Assembly (NCBI GenBank): GCA_019638455.1 | Contig: JAHBTU010000002.1 | Location: forward strand, 778,501-842,500 | Length of the DNA stretch: 64,000 nt | Origin: Saprospiraceae bacterium | GTDB lineage: Bacteria; Bacteroidota; Bacteroidia; Chitinophagales; Saprospiraceae | Direction: 5' to 3' | Shown: piece after piece, positions 26,015 to 34,261 of the stretch | How the letters are laid out: each line of letters starts with the position of its first letter | How positions within the stretch are numbered: the first letter of the stretch is position 1 | Notes under the pieces: generated by a model | The model's database searches: none | What the model saw: only the letters and a program-made list of their open reading frames with translations | Told to the model about the DNA's origin: nothing | Position numbers and translations under genes: made by a program

Positions 26015-28657
26015 TTAACGATTGAGCACCACGCGGCGGATGGCCGTCTCGCCGTTCACGATGACGCGCAGGAAGTAGGTGCCGTCGTTGAAACGAGAGA
26101 GGTCAATTTGCTGGGCGTAGTTGTTCACTTTGCCGGCATCAATGGTTTGCAGCGTCTGGCCGAGCGTGTTGACCACTTCGACGCGCACGTCGGATGCTGT
26201 TTCCAAGACCAGATTGAGCAGGGTCGTGCTTGCTGTCGGGTTCGGGTTCACCGAGAGGGATTTCACCGAAGCCGGGTCTTTCACCGAAGTGGTGACCGAA
26301 ACGGTCACGTCAATTTCGTCAGCGCACCCCGTCAGGTCAGTGATGATGGCGGTGTAAGTGCCTGTTGCGAGACCAGAGATGTCCTCATCGCTCGAAGTGA
26401 AGCCACCGGGGCCTGTCCATTCGACGGCAAACAAACCAGAGCCGCCTGTTATGGTCAGGTTGATAGCGCCGTTGTTGCTGCCCGGGCTAGCAGGCGTGAC
26501 GGTCGTGGTGGCGCCCAATGGGTCGAGTGGGCCGAGGAGGGTCAGCGGAGTGGACTGGCCAACGAAGAAGCAAGCGTTGTCAACATTGAGCTGGTGCAGG
26601 AATGCAGGGTCAGCTGGAGAGTTGTCAATTGCAGAAGCCACCACTATGGGCGTGAAAAACCAAATTTGGTTTTGTGCCAATGGGGTGCCGCTGTTGGTCA
26701 GGTTGGGTATGTAGGGGTTCTGGTTCACGGCAAAGCTGCCCCAGTAGCCTGTGGCCAAAGGAGGCCAAGTGCCAGCAGGGATGGGTTGCTGAGAAATAGC
26801 CCACGACATACCGAATACTGGGCCGATGGTCGGGATGACATAGCCGCTGCCGAGCGTGAGCACGGTGTTGGTAGATGTGGCATCGCACACAATACCGTTG
26901 TTCGATACGGTGTAGGTGCCCACTTGACCTTGTGCGCAAGTGATAGTCGGGAGGCGGGTGATTTCGATGCAGAATTGTCCCGTAGCCACCAAGTTGCCGA
27001 CGCTCCATCCATCAATCAACATACGGTAGTCGGTGCCGTTGACGGTCTCGATGTCAAGACCGGCGCGATAGTCAGGCTCGCCGTTCCCAAAGAGGTCTTC
27101 GTTGCAAAGAATCTGTGTAAGGCTGCCGCATTGACCTGTGTAGATGGCCATTTGTGTGTCGCCGTCATCAATGTAGTTGGCTCCTGCGGTGCAAGGCACG
27201 GTTTCGATGTGGTACTTGTTGCCGTCGCCAGTGAAGGTGAACCACATGGAGCCGTCAAGTTTTGGAACAACTGGGCCAGTGCCTGTGACGAAATCGGACC
27301 AGCAGCTAGGTGCAGCTGGGTCGGTGGGGCTGACGGTGGCGTTGGTGTTGTCGAAAATGCCAGTGGTTTGTGGCACCGTGGGCGCTTGACCGAAGAAGAG
27401 CGACAAATCCACTGCGCCTGCACATTCGTCCACATTGAACACGACAGGGTCGAGCTCCACATACTCCAAGTTGTCCACATAGTAAACGTGCTGCGCGTTG
27501 ATGCCGTAGAAGTTGATGCCGCCCAAGTTGTTCGGGTAGCCCACTTTTCTCACGAAATTGCCATTGATGTACACCGATATCAGGTTGTTGTCGAGGTCAA
27601 TTCTATGTTCCACATCAAACCAAGTGTTGTACGGATAGGTAAAAGTTCCGACCGAGGCGCTGCTAATTTGTATGTCACCTGCGCCATTGGCATTGAAGAA
27701 CACCTCCATGTTCCAAGAGCCTGCACCAATCGGCACCACGTTTTGGATGTTGTAGTAGCCCAGTTGGCCTGTGGCAAAGTAGAGCTTCCACTTCACGCTG
27801 TAGTTGCCGGTGGTTTTGTTGCTCAGGTTGAGCACCACGTCCTGTGGGCCGCCGCCTTGAATTTTGAGCGAGTTGGGCGTGGAGAAAGCTTGTTCCGTGC
27901 TCACGATGCCATCTTCCGTGCCGCCTTCCGTGCCGCTCCAAGTCGTCCAGTGGGTGGCTTGTGGGCCGAGTCTGATGGCTGTGCTGTAGCTGTCAAAGTT
28001 GTCGCAAATGATAGCCTTGGGGTTTTGGTCGCAAGGCACTGGGCCAGTTTCTTCGATGAGTTCGAGGTCGTCTATTTTCCAGTAATACTCGTATTCGCCT
28101 TGATAGCGGAACTGGAGCCATACTTGCGGCTGGTTGGCAGCTTCGGGAAGTGCGATTTGAATCACACCATGATAGAGGCTTGTGCCGCTGCCTTCTTGCA
28201 CCAAAGCATCAATTTCTGGGATGTTGTGATAGGTAAAGTTCGTACCATCTGTGCTGACACCCAAGCGACACACTTCCGTGCCGGAAAAGCTGCGGTAGTA
28301 GGTGTTGAACTTGAGGCGGACGTTCGATTTGCCCGTACAATTGGCTGGGACACCCGTACCCGTCAGGGTGACATCGTGGGGGAAGTTTTCCCCGTTGGCA
28401 TCCGAGTCGAACCACATATACCCTGTAGAGGCAGTAGGAGCATTGAATGCTGCTGGCATCCAAGCACCCGCATTGGGCACATTGCTCCATTTCCATGTTT
28501 GGGTACCCGTGTTGGTGCCGCCATGCACCCAGTTGGTGGTGGCGGTGGTTTGGTCAGAGAAAGTCTCTGTCCAGAAAGTTTGTGCAAAAGCGATATGCGC
28601 GCAACAAGTTAGGAAAAGGGCGGCAAGCACGCTTTTAAAGGTGAAAGTTCGTGTCAT
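26015..28657 (-). CDS. Secreted multidomain protein with T9SS type A sorting domain
   Basis: An 880-residue protein with signal peptide ending after CCAHIAFA. Residues about 25-210 form a beta-sandwich (TFWTETFSDQ to WKIDDLELIEE) like carbohydrate- or surface-binding modules. Residues about 220-410 resemble a concanavalin/LamG-like fold (ICDNFDSYS, SVKWKLYFATGQLGYYNIQ, VYINGNFVRKVG). A SprB-like repeat (GSGLFAVEWTGPGGFTSSDED) comes near 775. The last 75 residues, SLSVNPNPTASTTLLNL to AIRRVVLNR, are a type A sorting domain. It should cross the outer membrane by T9SS and be attached or released. No hydrolase motif is visible. It is followed by a terminator-like hairpin. Confidence 0.85.
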   Translation of the reverse strand: MTRTFTFKSVLAALFLTCCAHIAFAQTFWTETFSDQTTATTNWVHGGTNTGTQTWKWSNVPNAGAWMPAAFNAPTASTGYMWFDSDANGENFPHDVTLTGTGVPANCTGKSNVRLKFNTYYRSFSGTEVCRLGVSTDGTNFTYHNIPEIDALVQEGSGTSLYHGVIQIALPEAANQPQVWLQFRYQGEYEYYWKIDDLELIEETGPVPCDQNPKAIICDNFDSYSTAIRLGPQATHWTTWSGTEGGTEDGIVSTEQAFSTPNSLKIQGGGPQDVVLNLSNKTTGNYSVKWKLYFATGQLGYYNIQNVVPIGAGSWNMEVFFNANGAGDIQISSASVGTFTYPYNTWFDVEHRIDLDNNLISVYINGNFVRKVGYPNNLGGINFYGINAQHVYYVDNLEYVELDPVVFNVDECAGAVDLSLFFGQAPTVPQTTGIFDNTNATVSPTDPAAPSCWSDFVTGTGPVVPKLDGSMWFTFTGDGNKYHIETVPCTAGANYIDDGDTQMAIYTGQCGSLTQILCNEDLFGNGEPDYRAGLDIETVNGTDYRMLIDGWSVGNLVATGQFCIEITRLPTITCAQGQVGTYTVSNNGIVCDATSTNTVLTLGSGYVIPTIGPVFGMSWAISQQPIPAGTWPPLATGYWGSFAVNQNPYIPNLTNSGTPLAQNQIWFFTPIVVASAIDNSPADPAFLHQLNVDNACFFVGQSTPLTLLGPLDPLGATTTVTPASPGSNNGAINLTITGGSGLFAVEWTGPGGFTSSDEDISGLATGTYTAIITDLTGCADEIDVTVSVTTSVKDPASVKSLSVNPNPTASTTLLNLVLETASDVRVEVVNTLGQTLQTIDAGKVNNYAQQIDLSRFNDGTYFLRVIVNGETAIRRVVLNR

Positions 28658-28834
28658 AGGAAGAAATCCTTTTTGGTTAACAGTTTCAACGTGAAAATTC
28701 GAGCTGCCAAATTCCAAAAAAGAATCCGTACGGAACGGCATACCCGAAGGCTTTTTTCCGAATTGCTTGTTTTTTACAAATTTGAAAACAATAAACGCTT
28801 GAAAAGCAGGAATTTGAGGGATGGTTTTTCTTTG

Positions 28835-30535
28835 TCACTTTCCCAAGAGCACGATTTCGAACGGCGTATCCAGCACCGCTCTACCGTCTTTCACCGTGAC
28901 TTGCTGGCCGGAGTAGTAGTCAGTCAGCACCGTGCCGTCGGCGAATGTCGCGTGCATGGGCACCTCTTTTTTCCCCGGGGCCCAATCCAAGCCAACCACT
29001 ACCGTGTCCCAGAAAAGGTCGGAGACGTACATCCGTTTGAACAGATAAGGCTTTTCGGAAAGCATGGTGTGCACCCCAGCGCCCACGGCTGGATGCTCCC
29101 GTCGGAAGCGACCGAGTTTTTGCCAGTGCGCCAACACATCTTGCGTCTTGTGGCCGCCGCGCCAAGCGTTGGTGGCGAGTTCTTCCCAATTCATGAATGA
29201 GCGGAGCGTGGCATCGCCCTGAGTGCCGGGCACGATGAGTGTGCGGTTGGTCTCGTCGCCGTAATAGACTTGTGATGAGCCGGGACACAGCAGCAGTTTG
29301 GTGCCCGCCTCAAAGGGTTTTTTGCGTTCCTTGTCGTAAGGGCTGCCATCGTCGTGCGAGGTGAGGTAGTTGACTACGCTTTGGTTGCGGAGTTGGTTGT
29401 GGAGCAGGTTGGAGTATTTGGAAAACAAAGCTTCATAAGAGGGGTTTTGCGCGTCGTTTTTCAATTCAAAATTGATGAGGCTATTAAAGCCGTAGTTGTA
29501 AAAATCCACTTGGCGGTCGCCAAAGTCGTAGAGCCGTCCTGCGGAGATGTTGTAGTTATAGACCTCGCCAAACATAAAGAAGTCATTCCTATCCAGCACC
29601 TTGTCGGGATTGGTTCTTTTCCAGTCGGCAAAGGCGAGGTCGGCCTCTTTGCGCAGTTCGGCCCACACGCTCTCTTCGATGTGTTTGGCTGTGTCGCAGC
29701 GGTAGGCATCCACACCGAACTTCCGAATGTAGTCCGTCAGCCATTTGATGATATAGAAACGCGGTGCGCGCGGGTAGCCTGTGCGTTTGAAGAAAGCATC
29801 GAGCTCGGCCACCTCTTTTTCGTAGCGGCCTTCGCGCTTCCATTTTTCCACTAAAAAAGGAGGAAGTTCGACGGGGTCGTTGCGCTCGGTCTTGATGTCG
29901 GGCAGGTTTTCCACCAACGTACATTCGATAGTGGACTTGTAGCCTGTGTAAGTGCAGGGCGGCCCGGTGCGCACCCAATTGGGCCACACGGGGTCTTTCT
30001 CGGTGACGGGGCCTGTGTGGTTGATGACCACGTCGAGCACCACTCGGATGCCGCGCTTGTGGGCTTTTTCCACCAGCTCGGCCAAGTCGTTTTCGGTGCC
30101 AAAGTTGGGGTCGAGGCGGGTCCAATCCTTCGTCCAGTAGCCGTGAAACCCATAGGTCGCGCCTGTGCCCTCATCCACGAAGCCATGAATCTGCTCCACC
30201 ACCGGGGTGAACCAAATCGCGGTGATGCCCAATTGGTCGAAGTAACCTTCCTCCAATTTTTTGGTGATGCCTTTGAGGTCGCCCCCCATGAAGCCGCGCA
30301 GGGGAGCGGTGGGTGCGTTGCGGCCAAAATTTCGGTCGTTTTTGCGGTCGCCATTGTAGAAGCGGTCGGTGAGCAGGAAATAGATGTTGGCGTTCTCCCA
30401 GAGGAACGGCGCGGTGCTCACTTGGATGCTCGCGGCGGGTTGTGGGGTTTTGCAGTTGAAAAAAGAAAGCAGGAGCAAAAGCGTTGCCATCCTCATCAGC
30501 GGGATGGTGGGCAAAACGGTGGAAAATCGCTTCAT
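28835..30535 (-). CDS. GH13 alpha-amylase-family lipoprotein
   Basis: A 566-residue protein with lipobox LLLLSFFNCKT, so probably surface- or periplasm-anchored. The (beta/alpha)8 barrel motifs of GH13 are in order: VVLDVVINHTG (region I), VDAYRCDTAKH with nucleophile Asp near 280 (II), FMFGEVYNY with acid/base Glu near 322 (III), and YLTSHDDG with Asp near 394 (IV). A C-terminal beta domain ends at EIVLLGK. It should hydrolyse alpha-glucans (starch or maltodextrins) in the envelope. A Cys-containing insertion (PCTYTGYKSTIECTLVE) sits after region I. The ATG at 30535 gives the signal sequence; the longer frame does not. It is a single gene between the T9SS protein and the IS element. Confidence 0.9.
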   Translation of the reverse strand: MKRFSTVLPTIPLMRMATLLLLLSFFNCKTPQPAASIQVSTAPFLWENANIYFLLTDRFYNGDRKNDRNFGRNAPTAPLRGFMGGDLKGITKKLEEGYFDQLGITAIWFTPVVEQIHGFVDEGTGATYGFHGYWTKDWTRLDPNFGTENDLAELVEKAHKRGIRVVLDVVINHTGPVTEKDPVWPNWVRTGPPCTYTGYKSTIECTLVENLPDIKTERNDPVELPPFLVEKWKREGRYEKEVAELDAFFKRTGYPRAPRFYIIKWLTDYIRKFGVDAYRCDTAKHIEESVWAELRKEADLAFADWKRTNPDKVLDRNDFFMFGEVYNYNISAGRLYDFGDRQVDFYNYGFNSLINFELKNDAQNPSYEALFSKYSNLLHNQLRNQSVVNYLTSHDDGSPYDKERKKPFEAGTKLLLCPGSSQVYYGDETNRTLIVPGTQGDATLRSFMNWEELATNAWRGGHKTQDVLAHWQKLGRFRREHPAVGAGVHTMLSEKPYLFKRMYVSDLFWDTVVVGLDWAPGKKEVPMHATFADGTVLTDYYSGQQVTVKDGRAVLDTPFEIVLLGK

Positions 30536-30750
30536 GGTACGGTGAATGTTTGTTGGGGCGCAAGATAGGGTGCTCGGCCCAGCACCGCAACCCCCACGCC
30601 CAATGTCGCTCACCCGACCCACAGGCGCTCGAAAGTTTTTGTGGCTGTCAATATCGCCTATTGTTTCACCAATTTGCCAGTGGGCATCCAATTGAGTACC
30701 GTCCGCCTTCCACCCTACACCTGACCCGTCCTAAAAAAAGTTTACAAATG

Positions 30751-31662
30751 TTAGTTTGTGGAAAACCCCAATCTGGATTTCTCTGTCTGATCGGAAGTCC
30801 GGTAGTAGTTTTTCCAACGTTTTTTCAGTTTTTCGCTCATGCTGTGCGCTACGTTTGGGGTCAACATATCGATGCTCAGGTGCGGGCGTTCGTCGTTGTA
30901 AATGTGGACGATTTGTGGAATGATCTTGCGCATGGTGGACTTGTCCATTTTGCCCATGTCATATAGCCACTCATCCTTCAGAATCCCGTTGACACGCTCT
31001 GCGATGGCGTTCTCCAGCGGGTCCCCGTTTTCCGTCATGCTGATCAGGATGTTGTGCTTGTTCAGCAGTTTCACATACTTGTCAGAACAATACTGCACGC
31101 CGCGGTCCGAGTGATGGATCAAGCCGGAGCAGTCCTCTTTCATCGTTTTGAGGGCCATTTTCAGTGCCTCTACTGCATTGTCCGCATCCAGATTGTCCGC
31201 AAGTGCAAAGCCCAGTATCTTTTTGGAGCACGCATCTGTTATCAAAAACAGGTACAGATAGCCTTCCTCGGTCTCCAAATACGTGATGTCGCTTACCCAA
31301 AGCCGGTTGGGGCGCATGGCCTCAAAGTGCCGGATCAGGTTGGGGTATTTCCGCAGCCAATGGCTGCTGTTGGTGGTTCTTGTCCCGTTCCGGCGCCGCC
31401 TTACCAGCAGCCCGTTGTCCCGAAGCATGTCAAAAAGCGCATCGCGGCCTATCTCGATCCCTCTTTCTTCCAACTTCACCACGAGTTTCCTACAGCCTAT
31501 CCGAGGTTGCCGTTTGCGGATGCTGCGAACCTCGCTCAGGACAAGGTGCTCCTCCAGCGCCCGTTCATATATGACCTGTTGCCTTTGGTAAAAGGCTTGG
31601 CGACTCTTGTCAAACAACCCGCACAAGTGCCCCAGCGGTACTTGTGGATGCAGGTCCTTCAT
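30751..31662 (-). CDS. IS3-family transposase OrfB (DDE integrase domain)
   Basis: A 303-residue protein. Residues about 40-95 form the HTH_21-type region (IGCRKLVVKLEERGIEIGRD). The catalytic triad of the rve domain is visible: Asp in WVSDITYLE, Asp in IHHSDRGVQY and Glu in NAIAERVNGILKDEW, with the usual 35-residue spacing between the last two. The start overlaps the orfA stop in an ATGA. An A6 run precedes the overlap, so a fused OrfAB by -1 slippage is possible, as in other IS3 elements, but reinitiation is also plausible. The gene appears intact. Confidence 0.95.
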   Translation of the reverse strand: MKDLHPQVPLGHLCGLFDKSRQAFYQRQQVIYERALEEHLVLSEVRSIRKRQPRIGCRKLVVKLEERGIEIGRDALFDMLRDNGLLVRRRRNGTRTTNSSHWLRKYPNLIRHFEAMRPNRLWVSDITYLETEEGYLYLFLITDACSKKILGFALADNLDADNAVEALKMALKTMKEDCSGLIHHSDRGVQYCSDKYVKLLNKHNILISMTENGDPLENAIAERVNGILKDEWLYDMGKMDKSTMRKIIPQIVHIYNDERPHLSIDMLTPNVAHSMSEKLKKRWKNYYRTSDQTEKSRLGFSTN

Positions 31663-32009
31663 TTTTTGGGCTGTTTGACACCAAACTTTTTTTCGATCGG
31701 GATGTCAAACTCCTCCTCCGCTATCTTGACCATCAATTGATAAGCCTCTCTGCGAAGGCGCTCATCCGCCAACTCCCGTCGCAATAGGGCCAACTCGGCC
31801 TTTAGTTCGGCCACTTCTTCGCTGTCTTTTCTTTTTGTTGACATGGGTACGAGTTCTTCCGTCGCAAATTTATCAATCCACCTGGATATCGTCATACTTC
31901 CGCCTATCCGGTATTTCCGACGATAGTACTCCAGGCTCTCTTCGCCTGACAAAACCTCGTTTACTACCCGCTTTTTGAATTGATCCGAGTAATGGTTTGC
32001 TTTTTTCAT
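31659..32009 (-). CDS. IS3-family transposase OrfA (helix-turn-helix)
   Basis: A 116-residue protein with an N-terminal helix-turn-helix (YSDQFKKRVVNEVLSGEES, then YYRRKYRIGGSMTISRWIDKF) that binds the terminal repeats. Residues about 62-95 form a leucine-rich coiled coil (VAELKAELALLRRELADERL) for OrfA-OrfB or OrfA-OrfA pairing. It starts 53 bp inside the right terminal repeat end. It appears intact and lies in the usual order before orfB. Confidence 0.94.
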   Translation of the reverse strand: MKKANHYSDQFKKRVVNEVLSGEESLEYYRRKYRIGGSMTISRWIDKFATEELVPMSTKRKDSEEVAELKAELALLRRELADERLRREAYQLMVKIAEEEFDIPIEKKFGVKQPKK

Positions 32010-32062
32010 CTTTGTCCTGTTTTTAGTTTACTTTTTGTGTAAACCTATTTTAGGACAAGTCA

Positions 32063-32251
32063 ACCTTCTACCCTCCACCTTCCACCCTCCACCTTCTACC
32101 CTCCACCCTCCACCCTCCACCCTCTACCCTCCACCCTCTACCCTCCACCCTCTACCCTCTACCCTCTACCCTCCACCCTCCACCCTCTACCCTCCACCCT
32201 CTACCCTCCACCCTCTACCCTCTACCCTCCACCCTCCACCCTCTACCTTCT
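32063..32251. repeat. Heptamer tandem array of the CCCTCCA type
   Basis: About 27 units of CCCTCCA, CCCTCTA, CCTTCCA and CCTTCTA in a row. The array resumes to the left of the IS element (about 30703-30721), showing that the IS split it. The unit is the same as the in-frame block in gatA. It ends 37 bp before the stop of the AraC gene. Confidence 0.95.
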
Positions 32252-32287
32252 GTCTTAGTTTTTACCAAGAATTTTAAACAACCTTTA

Positions 32288-33307
32288 TTAGCCCATGTAT
32301 GCCTTTGGGTTGGTCCCTGTCCATTTTTTGAATGCCCGGCGAAACACGCTTGGTTCGGCATAGCCCAGTTTGTAGGCGATTTCATTGACGGTCAGCGAAG
32401 AGTCTTTCAGCAGGCCGAGGGCGAGCTCATGCTTGACAGACTCGGCTATTTCCTGAAAAGATGTGCCCTCGTCTTTCAGCTTGCGTTGCAAGGTGCGGGG
32501 AGAAGTGTTAAAAACCGTCACCACGTCGGTCAGTTGAGGCAGCGTGGTGTCGAAATTTTGTAGTACTGCCCGCCGCACTTCATTGGCGAACGATTCGCGC
32601 TGACGTGTTTTGGCAATCTCTTTTTCCAACAAATCGCGGAACAGGGCAGTCAGTGTCGGGTTGTGGCCGATGACCGGAAGGCGCACATCTTTCAAACGGA
32701 ACACGATATGATTGCTCGACTGGCCAAAAGAGGGTTCCACTTTTAGGACTTGCAGATATGCTCGCGTGTCGCGGGGGCGCGGATAACGCATCGAAATCCT
32801 TAGGGGATAGAGGGTCTTGCCAGTCAACATTCGCACGATATGCAGGGTGCCCGAAAAAGATAGCTCCACGCTCATGCGGGCGGTTTCGGGCGAGAGGCTG
32901 TTCCAAGCGGGGATAGGCTCGCAATAAAGCGCGAGCTCCTCACCACGCACTTCCGTGTAAAAATCGTAGAGTTTTGTGACGGTGCGGACGTATTGCTCAA
33001 GGTTGACAAGGGCGGTCTGCAAATTGGGGCTGCTTTCCATGAGCAGCCCGACCATGCCAAGCACGACGGGCGAGGTGGCTTGACCGATGCGAAGCCCCAA
33101 GAAGGGGTCTTTTGTGAGCCGAAGTGCCGCCTCCATGATGTTGCAGTTCACCTCCAACCCTGCCAGCACCTCGTCCTTTTCCAGCATTTCAGGCGTGATG
33201 CCGCCTTCCCGGCAGAGCTGTTGCACATCTGCGCCGCGTTCCGCCGCGCCGTACACGATGTTGCGGATAATAGGCATCGTCACCCAAAGGGAAGCAGAAC
33301 TATCCAT
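32288..33307 (-). CDS. AraC-family regulator with arabinose-binding-like N-terminal domain
   Basis: A 339-residue protein. Residues about 10-205 resemble the Arabinose_bd-type domain (PF12625-like; GAAERGADVQQLCREGGI, DPFLGLRIGQATSPVVLGMVG) and residues about 235-335 are the two-helix-turn-helix AraC domain ending SLTVNEIAYKLGYAEPSVFRRAFKKWTGTNPKAYMG-type, in pieces IAYKLGYAEPSVF and WTGTNPKAYM. The longer frame reaches 33379 but the ATG at 33307 is chosen. That start codon overlaps the first half of a TGTCGCAA direct repeat, and the regulator is divergent from a small membrane protein gene, the normal layout for a self-controlled AraC-type regulator. The same repeat pair occurs again at 45825-45853. 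Effector unknown. Confidence 0.88.
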   Translation of the reverse strand: MDSSASLWVTMPIIRNIVYGAAERGADVQQLCREGGITPEMLEKDEVLAGLEVNCNIMEAALRLTKDPFLGLRIGQATSPVVLGMVGLLMESSPNLQTALVNLEQYVRTVTKLYDFYTEVRGEELALYCEPIPAWNSLSPETARMSVELSFSGTLHIVRMLTGKTLYPLRISMRYPRPRDTRAYLQVLKVEPSFGQSSNHIVFRLKDVRLPVIGHNPTLTALFRDLLEKEIAKTRQRESFANEVRRAVLQNFDTTLPQLTDVVTVFNTSPRTLQRKLKDEGTSFQEIAESVKHELALGLLKDSSLTVNEIAYKLGYAEPSVFRRAFKKWTGTNPKAYMG

Positions 33308-33373
33308 GTCGCAAGATGTCACTTTTATGTCGCAAAATACGACTTGTCGAGAAAGGAAGCGCCCGGACTTTTG
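33307..33373 (+). promoter_or_regulatory. Operator-promoter A: TGTCGCAA direct repeats and -7 box
   Basis: TGTCGCAA at 33307-33314 and again at 33328-33335, start to start 21 bp (two helical turns). The second copy is followed by AATACGAC. GACTTTTG with the G at 33373 is a -7-like box 37 bp before the ATG at 33410. The layout is repeated with the same distances at 45825-45891. Confidence 0.7.
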
Positions 33374-33409
33374 CACCATCCATCACAACAATCATTTTAA
33401 ATCTGAAAG

Positions 33410-34099
33410 ATGAAAACAACGAGCCAGTTCAATCGCCAAGTCGGTGCCCTCACCATGCTCTCTGCTATTTTGGCTTTTGCAAGCATGCTGGTAGGCACTT
33501 TGGCCGTCGAGTTTGACTTCGACACTTTTGCCGACCCGTCGTCCATGTTGCGATTTTCGCACAACCACGCACTTGTGAAAGGTTCGATGTTGCTCGATAT
33601 GTTCGGTTACTACCTGCTGCTCACACCAGTCGCTTTTTACTTTCACAGGTATTTGAGCCGAAAAACGCTTTGGGCAAACACGCTCACATTCTGCGGTCTA
33701 TCTTATATCCTCATCGGTTCCATCGGCGCGGCCATCCTTGCCTCGGTGTGGCCGCAGCAAATGCAGGCGTATCTCACGGCAAATGTAGCGCAACAAGCAG
33801 TGTTGCAAGCAGATGCCAGCAACATTGCCGCCATCGTCTATGGCGGAATGTGGAACATCTTGGAGACGTTCCTCTGCGGCGTATGGTGGGTAGGGCTTGG
33901 CGTGGCATTGCGCACAGAGCTCAAATCACCCGGGAATGTGAGTATCGCATTGGGAGTGGCTTGCCTACTGGACAGTGTGGGCAACATGGCCGGATTGAAG
34001 ATGCTGGCGGAAATAGGCCTGAATATCTACCTGTTTTTTGCAATCGTGTGGGCAATGTGGGTAGGCATTTTGATTTACAAACAAAAAATCACCGCGTGA
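33410..34099 (+). CDS. DUF4386-like integral membrane protein
   Basis: A 229-residue protein with about six hydrophobic spans: near 12-33, 58-80, 88-110, 140-165, 175-195 and 200-222. The start MKTTSQFNRQVGALTMLSAI and the HNHALVKGSMLLDMFGYYLL segment resemble the DUF4386 family of small membrane proteins of unknown role. There is no signal peptide cleavage site and no catalytic motif. It is divergent from the AraC regulator across operator A, which makes it the most likely target of that regulator. The next gene, a dihaem cytochrome c, has its own operator-like palindrome. Confidence 0.65.
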   Translation: MKTTSQFNRQVGALTMLSAILAFASMLVGTLAVEFDFDTFADPSSMLRFSHNHALVKGSMLLDMFGYYLLLTPVAFYFHRYLSRKTLWANTLTFCGLSYILIGSIGAAILASVWPQQMQAYLTANVAQQAVLQADASNIAAIVYGGMWNILETFLCGVWWVGLGVALRTELKSPGNVSIALGVACLLDSVGNMAGLKMLAEIGLNIYLFFAIVWAMWVGILIYKQKITA

Positions 34100-34129
34100 A
34101 ACAGCCCACTCACAAAACCGATTCCCCCG

Positions 34130-34173
34130 CACATTCATGTGATTGGCACCTTCAAACATTCCTTTCACTTTTG
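34130..34173 (+). promoter_or_regulatory. Operator-promoter P1: CACATTCATGTGAT and -7 box
   Basis: CACATTCATGTGAT at 34130-34143 contains a near-perfect palindrome (CACAT-TC-ATGTG). The G of the -7-like CACTTTTG is at 34173, 39 bp from the start of TTCATG. Two other promoters (40727, 43315) repeat the TTCATGYGAT word at 40 bp from the same G. Confidence 0.65.
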
Positions 34174-34261
34174 CACTCGAAATCAAAAACATCACTGGGC
34201 GTGCCACACTTGCATGGCGCTTCCTGCACTTCAACAACTTTCAAATTAAGCAACTTTCCTT

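Larger units (their letters stand above)
30722..32062 (-). mobile_element. IS3-family insertion sequence, complete
   Basis: The 1341-bp element has imperfect 25-bp terminal inverted repeats (TGACCCGTCCTAAAA at the left, TGACTTGTCCTAAAA at the right when reversed; 21 of 25 match) and is flanked on both sides by ACC (30719-30721 and 32063-32065), a 3-bp target duplication. It carries orfA and orfB on the minus strand. The flanks on both sides are heptamer repeat sequence, so the insertion site was within the array. Confidence 0.92.

Noticed and set aside
25742..28612. Very long plus-strand open frame opposite the T9SS type A gene
   Set aside because: The minus strand encodes a signal peptide and a sorting domain; the plus-strand frame is a by-product of codon composition.
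32063..32251. Possible CRISPR array
   Set aside because: Units are 7 bp without spacers and there are no cas genes nearby; it is a simple tandem repeat.
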